Positions 18,407 through 28,234 are shown, counted from the first letter of the stretch. The stretch is 64,000 nucleotides of DNA from Caulifigura coniformis (GCF_007745175.1 NZ_CP036271.1:1880154-1944153); one strand, 5' to 3'. Notes: a model not told the origin generated them from the sequence alone. Program-made: numbers and translations.

Positions 18407-19678
18407 TCAGCCAATGAGGTCCTTGATCGGCGTCCCGCCGTTCGCAATCTTCATCGGCCGGCCATTCTTCGACGTGTGCACGGTATCGAGCGGAATCCGC
18501 AGCGAATGCGCGACCGTCGCCCACAGGTCGCTCGGCAGGTAGCTCTCGCTCTCGATCCGCAGGCCATCCGCGTCCGTCTTGCCGATCGCACGACCGCCCA
18601 TCAGGCCGCCGCCCCCGGCCAGAACCGACCAGCTCTGCGCCCAGTGGTCGCGGCCCGTGTTCTGGTTGATCCGCGGCGTCCGTCCGAATTCACCCATGCA
18701 GATCACCACGGTGTTCTCGAACATGCCGCGGGCTTTCAGGTCGTTCACCAGCCCGGCGATCCCCTTGTCGAGGTTCGGCAGGTTCGTCCGGCGAAGCGTG
18801 TTGAACACGTCGTTGTGCAGGTCCCAGCCGTTCGGGTTGCGAACTTCCACGAACGGAACGCCTTTCTCCACGAGCCGGCGGGCCATCACCAGCATGTCGC
18901 CGAACGGCGTGCTGCCGTACCCCGCGCGAACTTCTGGCTTCTCCTGATCGACCCGGAACGCTTCCATCTGCGTCGAGGTCATCAGGTCGCGGGCCTTGAT
19001 GTAGATGTCCTTGTGGGCCTTGCCGCTGTCGCCACGCTTCGAGTTGATGAAGCTGTCTTCGACCGCTTCGAGCATCGTCAGCCGCTGGCCCAGCCGGCCG
19101 GCGTCCTGGCCCATGTCGGCATTCTGGATCCGCCCCTGGGCATCGACCACGAAGGGAGCGTTCGACATTCCCAGGAATCCCGGGTCCATTCCGCCGCCGC
19201 CCACCGACACGAATGCCGGAATCTGCAGGTCCTTGCGCTTCGCGCCCAGTTCGTAGCTCACCACCGAACCGAACGTCGGGTGCACCACCGTCGGATTCGG
19301 CACATATCCCGTGTGCATGAAGTACGTCCCACGGGTGTGGTCCGCTTCACGCGTGCTCATCGAGCGCACGACCGACATCTTGTCCATCACCTTCGCGATC
19401 TCGGGAAGATGCTCGCAGATCTGCAGATCACCCTTCGTCGAGATGGGCTTGAAATCGCCGCCGTTCTTCGACTCGGGCTTCAGATCCCACATGTCGATCG
19501 TCGGAGCACCGCCCCCCAGCCAGACGAGGATGCACGCCCGCTGGTTCTTCTGGACTTCAGCCGCGTTCGCCTGCAGGTGCTGCAGGAACTGAGAGGCCCC
19601 CAGCGTCGCCGCGCCCCCCACCGCCATGTGATTCAGAAAGTGACGCCGCGACATCCCGCGAGGAGTGGCGAATTGCAT
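18407..19678 (-). CDS. DUF1501 domain-containing protein with Tat-type signal
   Basis: 423 residues from ATG 19678, which has GAGG six bases upstream. [19 protein letters not shown] near the N-terminus is a twin-arginine-type export signal. The body shows DUF1501 features: [53 protein letters not shown] and [17 protein letters not shown]. The fold belongs to the alkaline-phosphatase/sulfatase-like superfamily, but substrates are unknown. In Planctomycetes, DUF1501 genes are almost always next to DUF1549/DUF1553 genes, as here on both sides, so they probably act together. An upstream in-frame ATG at 19690 lacks a binding site. Confidence 0.92.
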   Translation of the reverse strand: MQFATPRGMSRRHFLNHMAVGGAATLGASQFLQHLQANAAEVQKNQRACILVWLGGGAPTIDMWDLKPESKNGGDFKPISTKGDLQICEHLPEIAKVMDKMSVVRSMSTREADHTRGTYFMHTGYVPNPTVVHPTFGSVVSYELGAKRKDLQIPAFVSVGGGGMDPGFLGMSNAPFVVDAQGRIQNADMGQDAGRLGQRLTMLEAVEDSFINSKRGDSGKAHKDIYIKARDLMTSTQMEAFRVDQEKPEVRAGYGSTPFGDMLVMARRLVEKGVPFVEVRNPNGWDLHNDVFNTLRRTNLPNLDKGIAGLVNDLKARGMFENTVVICMGEFGRTPRINQNTGRDHWAQSWSVLAGGGGLMGGRAIGKTDADGLRIESESYLPSDLWATVAHSLRIPLDTVHTSKNGRPMKIANGGTPIKDLIG

Positions 19679-19746
19679 GGGAAACCTCATGACTCGTTGA
19701 AGACGTATGTCCGGAAGCCCACGGGCCACGACCCGTGGGACGCAAT

Positions 19747-21393
19747 TCAGTGGTTCAACACAAACTCGTTCGAATTCAGCAGCGCCCAGTACAGATCCTG
19801 GTAAGCCATGATCGGGCTCGGAGCCTGCCGCATCACTTTCTCGATCTTCGCGTACTCGGCCCGGCTCGGAATCCGCCCCAGGGCCGAGATGTACAGCGCC
19901 TGGATGCGCTGGTTGTCGTTCCGCAGCTTCGGGCTCGACAGCACCGTCGTCAGGAAGGCCCCCTTGTCGGGCGAAATCGCCTGCTTCGTGAGGTCTCCGT
20001 TCATCAGCATCAGCGCCTGAGGAATCGTCCCGCTGAACAGCGTCGGCTCGTCATCCTCGTTCCCGCCGAAGATCCGCATGAACTCCCGCAGCCACACCTC
20101 TTTCTGGCGCTGCGCGTCCTCGTAGCTCCCTTTCCCCGCCTGATCCGCGTTCGTCGCCACGATCAGCGAGTCGTACAGCTGCTCCACCGTCAGCGCCTTC
20201 ACATACATGTGGCTGAACAGCGGAATCTCGCCGATCGACGGGTTGTCGATTTCGTTCTTCGGGTTGAACTGACTCGTCAGGTGATACGCCTCGCTGTTGC
20301 AGATCCACTTCACCAGCTGACGCACGTCGTAGTTGCTCTTCACGAACTCCTCGGTCAGGAAGTCGAGCAGCTCCGGATGGCTCGGCGGATTGTGCGGACC
20401 CATGTCGTCCACCGGCCGCGTGAACCCGTAACCCATGAAGTGTCCCCAGGTCCGGTTTACGAACGCCCGGGCCACCTGCTGGTTGCCATCGCTCTTCGCC
20501 ATCACCTCCGCCAGCTGCTGCCGACGATTCGTCTTCTTGCCCGAATCGATCTCTTTGTCGAAATACTTCGGATAAGCCACCTTCATCAGCCCCTGACGCG
20601 TCTCGAAGTAGACCGGACCTTCGTAGTCGCGACGGACCAGCTCCGAGTAGTCGTCGACGTTCCGGCCCGAAGCCGCGTCGTACTTGTCGACGTCACGCCT
20701 CCGCACCTGCCGGAGAAAACTGTTGAACTCCCAGAACTGGTTCTGCTTCCAGTCGTTGAACGGATGGTCGTGGCACTGCGTGCACTGCACCTGCATGCCC
20801 AGGAAGATCTTCGTCGCCTTGGCCGTCGCCTCCACCGCGTAGTCGTCGCGGTTCGGATTCCCCGTCAACTGCCCCAGGATGAAGTTCACCGCGCCGTTCT
20901 GCTCGAAGTGCCCTTCGGCCGTCAGCAGGTCGTAAACGATCTCATTCCACGGACGGTTCTTCGCGAAGCTCTCCCGCAGGAACTTCTCCAGCCCCTCCCG
21001 GCTCGTCCGGTCCGGCGCATTGCGGCCAATCAGCACGTTCGCCCACACCGTCGTCATGTGACGCACGAAACGCGGGTCTTCCACGAGTTCCGAAACCAGC
21101 TCCCGACGTTTGCCCGAGTTCTTCTCGGACAGAAACTTTTCGACCGTCCCCGACTCCGGGATATGCCCGACCACATCCAGGTAAACCCGACGGAGCCACT
21201 CCGAGTCGTCCGCCTCCGGACTCGGCTCCACCTCGTTATCCGTCCACCCCTGCCGCAGGTACTTGTTGATCTCGTCGACGACCGGGTCGCCTCCGCGCAC
21301 AGGCCGATCCGACTTGCCGTCCGCCGCCTCGGCAACGGAAAAGCAGAGCACCGTCGACACCATGCTCAGCGCAAGGAACCGCACCAGATTCAT
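19747..21393 (-). CDS. DUF1549/DUF1553 exported protein
   Basis: 548 residues from ATG 21393, chosen because GGGGAGGTCC precedes it and a signal peptide follows ([20 protein letters not shown], cleavage near residue 23). DUF1549 covers about residues 35-245 and contains [20 protein letters not shown], with a CxxCH haem-like motif. DUF1553 covers about 285-540, with [20 protein letters not shown] and [14 protein letters not shown]. It is the free secreted version of the body that is fused to an anti-sigma head at 15664-17772. It lies upstream of the DUF1501 gene in the same direction and is probably co-transcribed. The biochemical function of the family is unknown. Confidence 0.92.
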   Translation of the reverse strand: MNLVRFLALSMVSTVLCFSVAEAADGKSDRPVRGGDPVVDEINKYLRQGWTDNEVEPSPEADDSEWLRRVYLDVVGHIPESGTVEKFLSEKNSGKRRELVSELVEDPRFVRHMTTVWANVLIGRNAPDRTSREGLEKFLRESFAKNRPWNEIVYDLLTAEGHFEQNGAVNFILGQLTGNPNRDDYAVEATAKATKIFLGMQVQCTQCHDHPFNDWKQNQFWEFNSFLRQVRRRDVDKYDAASGRNVDDYSELVRRDYEGPVYFETRQGLMKVAYPKYFDKEIDSGKKTNRRQQLAEVMAKSDGNQQVARAFVNRTWGHFMGYGFTRPVDDMGPHNPPSHPELLDFLTEEFVKSNYDVRQLVKWICNSEAYHLTSQFNPKNEIDNPSIGEIPLFSHMYVKALTVEQLYDSLIVATNADQAGKGSYEDAQRQKEVWLREFMRIFGGNEDDEPTLFSGTIPQALMLMNGDLTKQAISPDKGAFLTTVLSSPKLRNDNQRIQALYISALGRIPSRAEYAKIEKVMRQAPSPIMAYQDLYWALLNSNEFVLNH

Positions 21394-21748
21394 GGAAAAG
21401 GACCTCCCCGGAACGTCCACGTCAGATTCCGTCGCCGGCCTCCCCCGCCCTGGGACGGCCGCGTTCACCCCGCACGCAATCCAACGTGCGGGCAGAAGTA
21501 TGCGTGACCGCAGTATTTGCAACAATTTCTTCTCACTTATTCTACCGCCCCCCTGAGGGCGATGTTCGCGATCTTTCACCCTGAATTCAGCGGAATTCCG
21601 TCCCAGCCCGCGGCCGAACCGCACAGCCTGCCTCTCTGGCTCCTGAAACCCCGTCAGTCGTGACGATGTTTCTGCCGACGATTCCTGTTTCTCTTCGCTC
21701 CCAGCCGATTTCGGCTTACAATCCTCGTCGTCGTCTCGGAGTTGGACA
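21394..21748. other. Divergent intergenic region
   Basis: These 355 bases separate the divergent DUF1549/DUF1553 gene and the small Cys-containing membrane gene, and should hold both promoters. A short GC hairpin (CGCCC-loop-GGGCG, about 21546-21561) lies in an otherwise AT-richer patch. No gene is seen. Confidence 0.4.
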
Positions 21749-22039
21749 ATGCCTGTTCTGACGCTTCGCCGCCTCGCCGCCGCAACCGCCCTCGCACTCG
21801 TGCTGTCGGCCACGCAATCGGCCTCGGCCTGCCCCCTCTGCAAGCTCGCCAACGAATCGAAGCAGGACTGCGAAGAAGAGAACCGCCGCCCGCAGGCCTA
21901 CATGTACAGCATCCTCTTCATGCTCTCGATGCCGGCCACGCTCCTCACCGGCTTCTCCTTCGGTTTCTACCGACTCTGGAAAAACCATCAGCTCGTCGTC
22001 GGCGACCAGCCCATGCCCGGTGACGACCTCCACGTCTGA
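21749..22039 (+). CDS. Small membrane protein with CPLC motif
   Basis: 96 residues: a signal-like N-terminal helix ending in SASACPLCKLA (CxxC at about residues 28-31), an acidic linker, then a second membrane helix (MYSILFMLSMPATLLTGFSF, about 52-71) and a short cytosolic tail. The CxxC just outside the membrane suggests redox or metal chemistry, which is inference. It resembles short conserved planctomycete proteins without assigned function. Its TGA shares a base with the ATG of the next gene (TGATG), so the two form a coupled pair. Confidence 0.72.
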   Translation: MPVLTLRRLAAATALALVLSATQSASACPLCKLANESKQDCEEENRRPQAYMYSILFMLSMPATLLTGFSFGFYRLWKNHQLVVGDQPMPGDDLHV

Positions 22040-22608
22040 TGGCCCGCCGCGGCAAAAAGAACCCGACTGATCGCAGCCCGCTCCCGCGGCCGGAGAATCC
22101 GCAAACCGCCCCTCCGCCCGCCGACCTCCCTGCGACTCTGCTTCCGCCCCCCGAAACCCGCGCCCCGCGCCGCGCTGCGTTCGCCCTCGCCTCCGCGCTT
22201 GCGACCGGTCTCGTCTTCAGCATCCACCCCGCATCGCTCACATTCTGGGACGCGGGACGCACCAGCTACTGGCGAACCCTCTACGTTCCTGGTGACCGCC
22301 CCACGCAGTTCGCGAAAATCGCCGAACTCATCCCCCCCGCGTCACGCGTTGCGTCGACCGATTTCGTCCACCCCCGCTACACGCACTTCGATCGTTCCTA
22401 CGACTACAGCGACTACGCGCGGAAAGTCGCCGGGTACGAAGAGAAGGTCCCCGACGATACCGACTACATCGTGATCGATACGCGGCACCCCTACAGCAGG
22501 ATCCGCTCCCCCGATCAGGTCCGCGAACTCCAGACCTCCCCCGACAAATGGGAGCTCGTTCCCGATGAAACCGACGGGTACTTCATCGTCCTCAAGCGCC
22601 GCTCCTGA
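22039..22608 (+). CDS. Single-pass membrane protein with DUF2079-tail-like domain
   Basis: 189 residues. A Pro/Arg-rich cytosolic N-terminus (about 1-50) precedes one membrane helix (about 53-70). The C-terminal 110 residues contain IAELIPPASRVASTDFVHPR, TDYIVIDTRHP and a late LVPDETDGYFIVLKR. This arrangement resembles the C-terminal soluble domain of large DUF2079 and related glycosyltransferase-like membrane proteins, in which a hydrophobic multi-helix body would normally come first. Here that body is absent. It could be a stand-alone version or a remnant. Function unknown; translationally coupled to the upstream CxxC protein. Confidence 0.65.
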   Translation: MARRGKKNPTDRSPLPRPENPQTAPPPADLPATLLPPPETRAPRRAAFALASALATGLVFSIHPASLTFWDAGRTSYWRTLYVPGDRPTQFAKIAELIPPASRVASTDFVHPRYTHFDRSYDYSDYARKVAGYEEKVPDDTDYIVIDTRHPYSRIRSPDQVRELQTSPDKWELVPDETDGYFIVLKRRS

Positions 22609-22805
22609 GCGCTGACCGCCCCGACACTCGACGGCGGCGAATTGTCCGCACCGGCGAAGAATTGACCGCGCCCTCTGGCTTTCCCGCCACGGGACCGGCT
22701 GGTCCAATCGTCTCCCGGCATCAGAATCAGGGGGGCGGCAACTTCCGCCCCGCTCGTCCGCCGAACCCGGCTCGTCACTCGAACGCCCTCGTCAGGAATC
22801 CCGCC

Positions 22806-23879
22806 ATGCGATTCGCCCTCCTCTTCGCCGCGCTGGCACTGCTCGCCCCGGCGACCAGCCAGGCCGCCGACAAACCCGACATCAAGGCCGCCCGCGACAA
22901 AGGCATCGCCTTCCTGAAGACTACCCAGCGCGACGACGGCGGCTGGTCGTCCACCCAGATGACCGGCGTTACCGGCCTCGTCGCCCACGCCCTCCTCAGT
23001 TCCGGCGTTCCCGCCGACGACCCCGCCGTCGCCAAGGCACTCGCTCTCCTTGCGAAGGCCGTCCAGCCCGATGGCAGCATCGGTGCCCCCAACAGCCGCA
23101 TCTCCGCCTACGAAACCTCCATTGCCGTTCTCGCCCTCTCGGCCGCCAACAAGGACGGCAAGTACGACGCCGCGATCCAGAACGCCATCAAGTTCCTCCG
23201 CACCGTGCAGTTCAACGAGGCCCGCGGAACCGCCGAAACGGACGCCAACTTCGGCGGCGCCGGATACAACGCCGGCAAAAGCCGCCCTGATCTTTCCAAC
23301 ACCCACTTCTTCCTCGAAGCCTTCGAGGTCGCCGGCATCAGCTCCAGCGACCCGGCCGTCCAGGCCTCTATCAAGTTCCTCTCACGCTGCCAGAACCTCG
23401 CCGGCCCCGACAACCCCGACCCCGAGGCCGCCAAGGTCAACGACGGCGGCTTCCAGTACACCCCCGTCAACTCCGAGACCGATGCCGACAGCGGCCTCCG
23501 CTCCTACGGAAGCATGACCTACGCCGGATTCAAAAGCATGCTCTACGCCGGCCTCTCAAAGGACGACCCGCGCGTGAAAGCGGCCCTCTCCTGGATCAGG
23601 AAGCACTACACCCTGAAGGAGAATCCCGGCATGGGGGCCAACGGCATCTATTACTACTACTACCTCTTCGCCCGCGCCCTGAATGCCGCCAACCTCGAAA
23701 CCCTCGAGGACGACAAGGGGACCAGCCACGACTGGAAACAGGAACTCGCCAGCCACCTCATCTCCGAACAGGCCCCCAACGGCAGCTGGACCAACAGGCA
23801 AAGCGACCGCTGGCAGGAAGGCGATCCCAACCTCGTCACCGCCTACGCCCTCTTCGCTCTCTCGCAGTGTGAGAAGTAA
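22806..23879 (+). CDS. Exported prenyltransferase/squalene-oxidase-repeat protein
   Basis: 357 residues from ATG 22806, with AGGAA upstream. The signal peptide ends near residue 21 (ATSQAADK). The mature part carries alpha/alpha-toroid repeats of the squalene-hopene cyclase/prenyltransferase type: GIAFLKTTQRDDGGWSS, AIKFLRTVQFNE, ALSWIRKHYTLKENPGMG and LISEQAPNGSWTN. The DxDD acid motif of active cyclases is not evident, so it is probably a binding or scaffold protein rather than a cyclase. Such secreted toroid proteins are common in Planctomycetes. A strong hairpin directly follows the stop codon. Confidence 0.82.
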   Translation: MRFALLFAALALLAPATSQAADKPDIKAARDKGIAFLKTTQRDDGGWSSTQMTGVTGLVAHALLSSGVPADDPAVAKALALLAKAVQPDGSIGAPNSRISAYETSIAVLALSAANKDGKYDAAIQNAIKFLRTVQFNEARGTAETDANFGGAGYNAGKSRPDLSNTHFFLEAFEVAGISSSDPAVQASIKFLSRCQNLAGPDNPDPEAAKVNDGGFQYTPVNSETDADSGLRSYGSMTYAGFKSMLYAGLSKDDPRVKAALSWIRKHYTLKENPGMGANGIYYYYYLFARALNAANLETLEDDKGTSHDWKQELASHLISEQAPNGSWTNRQSDRWQEGDPNLVTAYALFALSQCEK

Positions 23880-23882
23880 CTC

Positions 23883-23914
23883 GCACTCCGGCTGCGTTGG
23901 AGCAGCCGGAGTGC
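23883..23914 (+). terminator. Intrinsic terminator-like hairpin
   Basis: A perfect 13-bp inverted repeat (GCACTCCGGCTGC and its complement) with a 6-base loop lies four bases after the toroid-protein stop codon. The T-tract is weak. Confidence 0.65.
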
Positions 23915-23992
23915 TTGACCCGCGCTGGAACTGAAAAACCGCCTCCAAACCCCCTACGATCCCCGCGGAAGCATTTCCCCGGGGATCTTTTC

Positions 23993-24817
23993 ATGCGCAC
24001 GCTCACGATCCTGATTACGGCCCTCGCCTTCATCGCCCCGGGCTCCTCCCGCGCCGCCGAGCCCGCACAGGCCCCGCCTCTCCCTCGGGCCCACGCCCAC
24101 AATGACTACGAACATCCCCGCCCGCTGCTTGATGCGCTCGCCCACGGCTTCCTGAACGTCGAGGCCGACGTCTACCTCACCCCCCACGGCCTCCTCGTCG
24201 CCCACGACCTCAAGGACGTCAAACCCGATCGCACACTCGAATCGCTCTACCTCAAGCCGCTTCGCGCCCGCATCCAGTCCAACAACGGCTTCGTGCTCGC
24301 GAAGGATGCCCCGTTCACGCTCCTCGTCGACATCAAATCCGATGCCGAAACGACCTACACCGCGATCGACGCCCTCCTCGCGCAGTACGCCGACATCCTC
24401 TCCGTCACACGCCACGGAGTCTTCCAGCCCGGCCCGGTCACCATCGTCATCAGCGGCAACCGCCCCATCGAAACCATGCGCCGGCAAACCGTCCGCTACG
24501 CCGGAATCGACGGCCGCCCCGGCGACCTCCGGAACTCACCCCCCACGTCCCCCGACCTCATGCCCTGGATCAGCAGCCGCTGGGGCGACAACGGATCCTC
24601 CACCCCGTTCCGCTGGAAGGGGGAAGGCCTCATGCCCCAGGCCGAGCGCGAACAGCTCCGCGCCTACGTACAGAAAGCCCGCCAGCAGAACCGCAAAGTC
24701 CGCTTCTGGGCGACACCCGAGAAACCCGAATTCTGGAAAGAGCTCACCGACGCCGAAGTCGACCTCATCGGCACCGACAAACTCCCCGCCCTCCAAACCT
24801 TCCTGCAAACAAAATAA
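23993..24817 (+). CDS. Exported phosphodiesterase of the PI-PLC/GDPD superfamily
   Basis: 274 residues from ATG 23993. The signal peptide ends near residue 22 (SSRAAEP). The motif RAHAHNDYEHPRPLLDALAH (about 32-51) and then VEADVYLTPHGLLVAHD (about 56-72) match the TIM-barrel phosphodiesterases annotated as phosphatidylinositol-specific phospholipase C or glycerophosphodiester phosphodiesterase; the two His and the Glu/Asp pair are the expected catalytic and metal residues. It likely hydrolyses phosphodiesters in the periplasm; the substrate is unknown. A hairpin terminator overlaps the stop and faces the convergent coiled-coil gene. Confidence 0.82.
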   Translation: MRTLTILITALAFIAPGSSRAAEPAQAPPLPRAHAHNDYEHPRPLLDALAHGFLNVEADVYLTPHGLLVAHDLKDVKPDRTLESLYLKPLRARIQSNNGFVLAKDAPFTLLVDIKSDAETTYTAIDALLAQYADILSVTRHGVFQPGPVTIVISGNRPIETMRRQTVRYAGIDGRPGDLRNSPPTSPDLMPWISSRWGDNGSSTPFRWKGEGLMPQAEREQLRAYVQKARQQNRKVRFWATPEKPEFWKELTDAEVDLIGTDKLPALQTFLQTK

Positions 24818-24843
24818 GCCCACAGGTCGCAACCCGTGGGCTT
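24816..24843. terminator. Convergent terminator hairpin
   Basis: AAGCCCAC pairs with GTGGGCTT across a 12-base loop, ending in a short T run on one strand and an A run on the other. It overlaps the phosphodiesterase stop and lies just after the end of the minus-strand coiled-coil gene. Confidence 0.65.
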
Positions 24844-24864
24844 TGCGCTCGCCAACGCCAACTC

Positions 24865-26100
24865 CTACGCACGCCCCTCGCGAGCGAACCGCGCCAGCGT
24901 TTCCTGGAACTTCTTCTTCCCCTGTTCCACCACGCGGCGAACCTCTTTCGTGTTCTCCTCGCTCTCCTTCCGGAGGTCGGCGATCATCTGCAGCGAATCA
25001 ATCTGGAAGCCGGCGATCGCGTCCACCAGCTTCTGCACCGACGCCGGATTGATCGTCGAGCCATAACCCGCTTTCAGCGCCGCCCGCTCCAGCTCCCGGC
25101 CGAGTTCGGAGACGTCTTCCAGCCCCTTGTTCACCCCTTCCTTCATCGCCTCGGTCGCCTGCGTCACTTCGTGCAGGCCATGTTGCGACGTGTACACCGT
25201 CCCCAGGATCGTGAACACGTGCTCGTTCGTCGTGAAGAAGGTGACCGCCCTCCGGTAGACGCGGTCCTTCACATCGTGCGTCTGCTTCAGCTTGGCGATC
25301 AGCGTCTCCCCCACGTCATAGCCCACCGACAGGTTCTCGGTGATGTCCTTGAGCAGCTGATACGTCCGGTCCTCTTTCTCATACGCGTGCCGCGCCTCAT
25401 CGCGCGCCAGCTCCAGACGCGAACGATCGGTCTCGCTCTTGTCCGCCGCCGCATCCACGACGGCCTGCGCATCCGCCAGGTTCTTTTTCGCCGCCTCGAG
25501 CATCGGCGCATGCTTGTCCACCATCTCCCGCGACTGAACTTCCGCTTCCTTCAGCGCAAACCGGAAGTCGATGTACGCGTCCATGATCGCCTGTTCGCGA
25601 TCCAGCTGGTCCTTTGTGTCCTTCGACACGTCCTGGTACACCTCCACGATCTTCTCGAACCGGGCCGAAGGCGTCCCCCGACGCATCCGCATCCACAGGT
25701 TCTGCGCCTTCTCCCCCATGCTGATCCGGCCGTCATCCAGCTGCGAGATCAGCGTCTTCGAATCCTCCCGGACCGAATCGAACATCTGCGTGATGTCCAG
25801 ATACCGGTTGCCGACTGTGATGTTCTCCACATTCTCCCGGACCAGCGCGTTGAACTTGCTCATGTGCTGGATCGTCGAACCGATCGCGATCGCCCGGGGC
25901 TCGTCGACATACTTCACCTCATCCAGAAGCCGCACCAGTTCCTGCGGAACATCTCCCCCCGCGCTGATGCCGAACCGCTCCAGCACGCCCAGCGCCCGAT
26001 CGAGATACTTCTGAATCGGAGCCGTCCCCAGATTGGTCGGAGCCACCTCGGTGGCCGGAACAGGCGTGGTCGTCGTGATCGCTTTTTTCGAACTGGCCAT
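24865..26100 (-). CDS. Cytoplasmic coiled-coil protein of unknown function
   Basis: 411 residues from ATG 26100 (an ORF reaching 26307 adds 69 residues with no conserved look). There is no signal peptide. After a Thr/Pro-rich start, residues about 40-400 are almost entirely charged helix, with long heptad-like stretches (LEAAKKNLADAQAVVDAAAD, LELARDEARHAYEKEDRTY) and a C-terminal helix rich in Lys/Glu. The pattern is loosely reminiscent of TelA/YaaN-type or tubulin-associated coiled-coil proteins, but no motif settles it. It faces the convergent phosphodiesterase gene. Function not assigned. Confidence 0.75.
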   Translation of the reverse strand: MASSKKAITTTTPVPATEVAPTNLGTAPIQKYLDRALGVLERFGISAGGDVPQELVRLLDEVKYVDEPRAIAIGSTIQHMSKFNALVRENVENITVGNRYLDITQMFDSVREDSKTLISQLDDGRISMGEKAQNLWMRMRRGTPSARFEKIVEVYQDVSKDTKDQLDREQAIMDAYIDFRFALKEAEVQSREMVDKHAPMLEAAKKNLADAQAVVDAAADKSETDRSRLELARDEARHAYEKEDRTYQLLKDITENLSVGYDVGETLIAKLKQTHDVKDRVYRRAVTFFTTNEHVFTILGTVYTSQHGLHEVTQATEAMKEGVNKGLEDVSELGRELERAALKAGYGSTINPASVQKLVDAIAGFQIDSLQMIADLRKESEENTKEVRRVVEQGKKKFQETLARFAREGRA

Positions 26101-26621
26101 GGAACTGGGCTTTCGCAATGCGCCTGCGCGCGGACGGAAAATGCGGTCGGGACTCACTGCCCCGCCCCTCATTGAAAGCAGGCCCGGCCAAACCCGCAAC
26201 CATCGATCAACCTCGACCGCCCGTCCGCCAACTCGCCCCGGAACCTCGGGCCTGGAGAAGTCCCACTCCCGGCCGATCCGGTTTCCAGAGCCGGCCTGTC
26301 GCGCCACTTCGCGAAATCAGAGCCGAGGTGCGCAATCTCCGGTTGCCCACACCCCCTGCCAATCGACATACTCAGGGTCGACATCTGGAAACCGGCGGTA
26401 CACTGGAAGCGGTCCTGCGAGCCTGCGCAACGCGCACTCGCCCCACATCGCTGGATCGCCTGATTGCTGACTTGAAGCGGACTGAATCACGTGACTTGTT
26501 GCGTCGTCGCGCGGGCCCCTCCAAAGGGCTCGTCGGGCCGACGGCTGAATGCTTGAGCTGACTTATTCCCGCGGTTCCTGCTGGCCGCGAACGTTTGCTT
26601 CCCATTCCGTCGAGGTGAGTC
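26101..26621. other. Divergent intergenic region
   Basis: 521 bases between the divergent coiled-coil and DUF1559 genes. Open frames here are short and without recognisable features. Promoters for both genes are expected. Nothing else could be supported. Confidence 0.4.
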
Positions 26622-27653
26622 ATGAAACGCCGTATCGGCTTCACTCTGATCGAGCTCCTGGTCGTGATCGCCATTATCGCGATCCTCATCGCCCTTCTCC
26701 TTCCTGCCGTCCAGCAGGCCCGCGAAGCCGCTCGCAGAACACAGTGCCGCAACAACCTCAAGCAGTTGATGCTGGCCGTCCATAACTATCACGACGTCTA
26801 CAACGCCTTCGTCCCCGGCTGCATGCACGCCGCCACCCCGCGAAGCGGAGGAAACAGCAGTTCCTTCGGACCGAGTTTCTGGGGCCCGCTCCTTCCCTAT
26901 TTCGAACAGGCTGCACTCTTCAATCAGCTCACCTGGAACGGACTGTCTCCCGGCTATGTCAACGAAGGCCCTGCCACCAGCGCCGGCAAGCTGAATCGCC
27001 CATTCGTTCTCGCCGCGGGAATCATTCCCGTGATGCGTTGTCCGTCTGGAACCGGCCCCGAACGAACGTCGGATTCCTTTGAAGTGCAGGCCCATTACGC
27101 CGGCATCTCCGGAGCCGCCGATCCCGTCGACTTCACGGAACCCCGCGTCACCACCGTCACCGAAGGCGGCGGCGGACCGAGCATCCTTTCCGGCGGTGGA
27201 ATGATGCTCCCCAACCGCCCCGTCAACCTCCGCGACTGCACCGACGGCTCGTCCAACACCATGGTGTTCGGCGAAATGTCCGGAAAGCTCATCCGGCTCG
27301 ACGGCACCTTCTCGTTTGTGACCCCCTCCGGAACCAGCCACGGCTGGCTCATGGGAACCCGCGTCCGCGGCGTCCCCCCCACCCTCGATCCGGGCAACAC
27401 CGAGAACGACGACCGCTGCTTCAACATCGTCACGATCCGCTACCGCCCGAACCAGACCCCCTTTGCCAACCAGAACTTCCCCGGCATGGGGAGTAACCTC
27501 GGGCACAACAACCCGTTGAACTCCTCCCACACCGGCGGGGTGTTCGTCGGCCTCGGCGATGGCTCCGTCCGGTTCATCACCGAGAACATGCACCTCGAAA
27601 CGCTCAAGAAAATTGCCACCCGCGACGACGGACAGCCGGTCGGCGAATTCTGA
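26622..27653 (+). CDS. DUF1559 domain protein with prepilin-type N-terminal signal
   Basis: 343 residues. The short basic leader MKRRIG is followed by FTLIELLVVIAIIAILIALL and LPAVQQAREAARRTQCRNNL, as in the paralogue at 1599-2708. The C-terminus has the family motif SSHTGGVFVGLGDGSVRFI. A GAGGTGAG ribosome binding site precedes the ATG. It is followed by a small lipoprotein gene, the usual DUF1559-lipoprotein pairing in Planctomycetes; a 13-bp inverted repeat lies between them. The protein is probably processed by prepilin peptidase and displayed at the envelope; its exact role is unknown. Confidence 0.94.
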   Translation: MKRRIGFTLIELLVVIAIIAILIALLLPAVQQAREAARRTQCRNNLKQLMLAVHNYHDVYNAFVPGCMHAATPRSGGNSSSFGPSFWGPLLPYFEQAALFNQLTWNGLSPGYVNEGPATSAGKLNRPFVLAAGIIPVMRCPSGTGPERTSDSFEVQAHYAGISGAADPVDFTEPRVTTVTEGGGGPSILSGGGMMLPNRPVNLRDCTDGSSNTMVFGEMSGKLIRLDGTFSFVTPSGTSHGWLMGTRVRGVPPTLDPGNTENDDRCFNIVTIRYRPNQTPFANQNFPGMGSNLGHNNPLNSSHTGGVFVGLGDGSVRFITENMHLETLKKIATRDDGQPVGEF

Positions 27654-27680
27654 CACGCCGAAGCCTGTGAAGACTCGGAG

Positions 27681-27724
27681 TGCAACGACCTGTTGAAACT
27701 CCATCGTCGCGACAGGTCGTTGCA
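27681..27724 (+). terminator. Inverted repeat between DUF1559 gene and lipoprotein gene
   Basis: TGCAACGACCTGT at 27681-27693 is repeated exactly in reverse complement at 27712-27724, across an 18-base spacer. There is no T-tract. It could be a terminator, an attenuator or a processing hairpin that sets the ratio of the two products. Confidence 0.5.
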
Positions 27725-27781
27725 ACGGACCCGCTCATTCAACCTGTCACGCTCCACCGCAGCGTGGAGAAAGAGGCTGAC

Positions 27782-28234
27782 ATGACTCGTATGCTGACGC
27801 TCGCCATCGCCTCGGCCGCTCTCCTGCTGACCGGCTGCGGCGGAGATTTCGACTACGGCCCCACCGGCACGATCACCGGCAGGCTCACCATGGATGGCGA
27901 ACCCCTGCCCGCAGGAAGCTCGGCCGTGTTCATGGAACCCAAGGCCGGTTACCTCGCCTTTGGACTCACCGACGCTGAAGGCAACTACACGGTCAACACC
28001 TGGAACGAAGGCAACATGCCGATCGGTTCCTATCGCGTAATGGTCCACCCCCCCGCCCCGGCCAACGATTCGGAAACCGCCTCCGCCGAAGAGGTCATGG
28101 CACACCCGGAAAAGTACAAGGCCCGGCCCATCAAAACCGACATCCCGAAGAAGTACCGCGAAACCGCCACCAGCGGGCTGTCCTTTGAAATCAAGAAGGG
28201 CGAGAACAAGATCGACATCGACATCAAAAAGTGA
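27782..28234 (+). CDS. Transthyretin-like lipoprotein
   Basis: 150 residues. The signal peptide ends in a clear lipobox LLTG-C at Cys19. Then GTITGRLTMDGEPLPAGSSA and LTDAEGNYTVNT form the single carboxypeptidase-regulatory/transthyretin-like beta-sandwich typical of planctomycete lipoproteins that follow DUF1559 genes. The tail is Lys-rich. It is anchored to a membrane facing the periplasm by inference. The partner DUF1559 gene is 128 bases upstream, with an inverted repeat in between. A GC-rich hairpin terminates the unit. Confidence 0.85.
   Translation: MTRMLTLAIASAALLLTGCGGDFDYGPTGTITGRLTMDGEPLPAGSSAVFMEPKAGYLAFGLTDAEGNYTVNTWNEGNMPIGSYRVMVHPPAPANDSETASAEEVMAHPEKYKARPIKTDIPKKYRETATSGLSFEIKKGENKIDIDIKK

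Noticed and set aside
18314-21507. Plus-strand frames of about 500 and 590 residues opposite the DUF1501 and DUF1549 genes
   Set aside because: Antisense shadows of strongly conserved genes. Their translations are Arg/His/Leu-rich and unlike any protein family.
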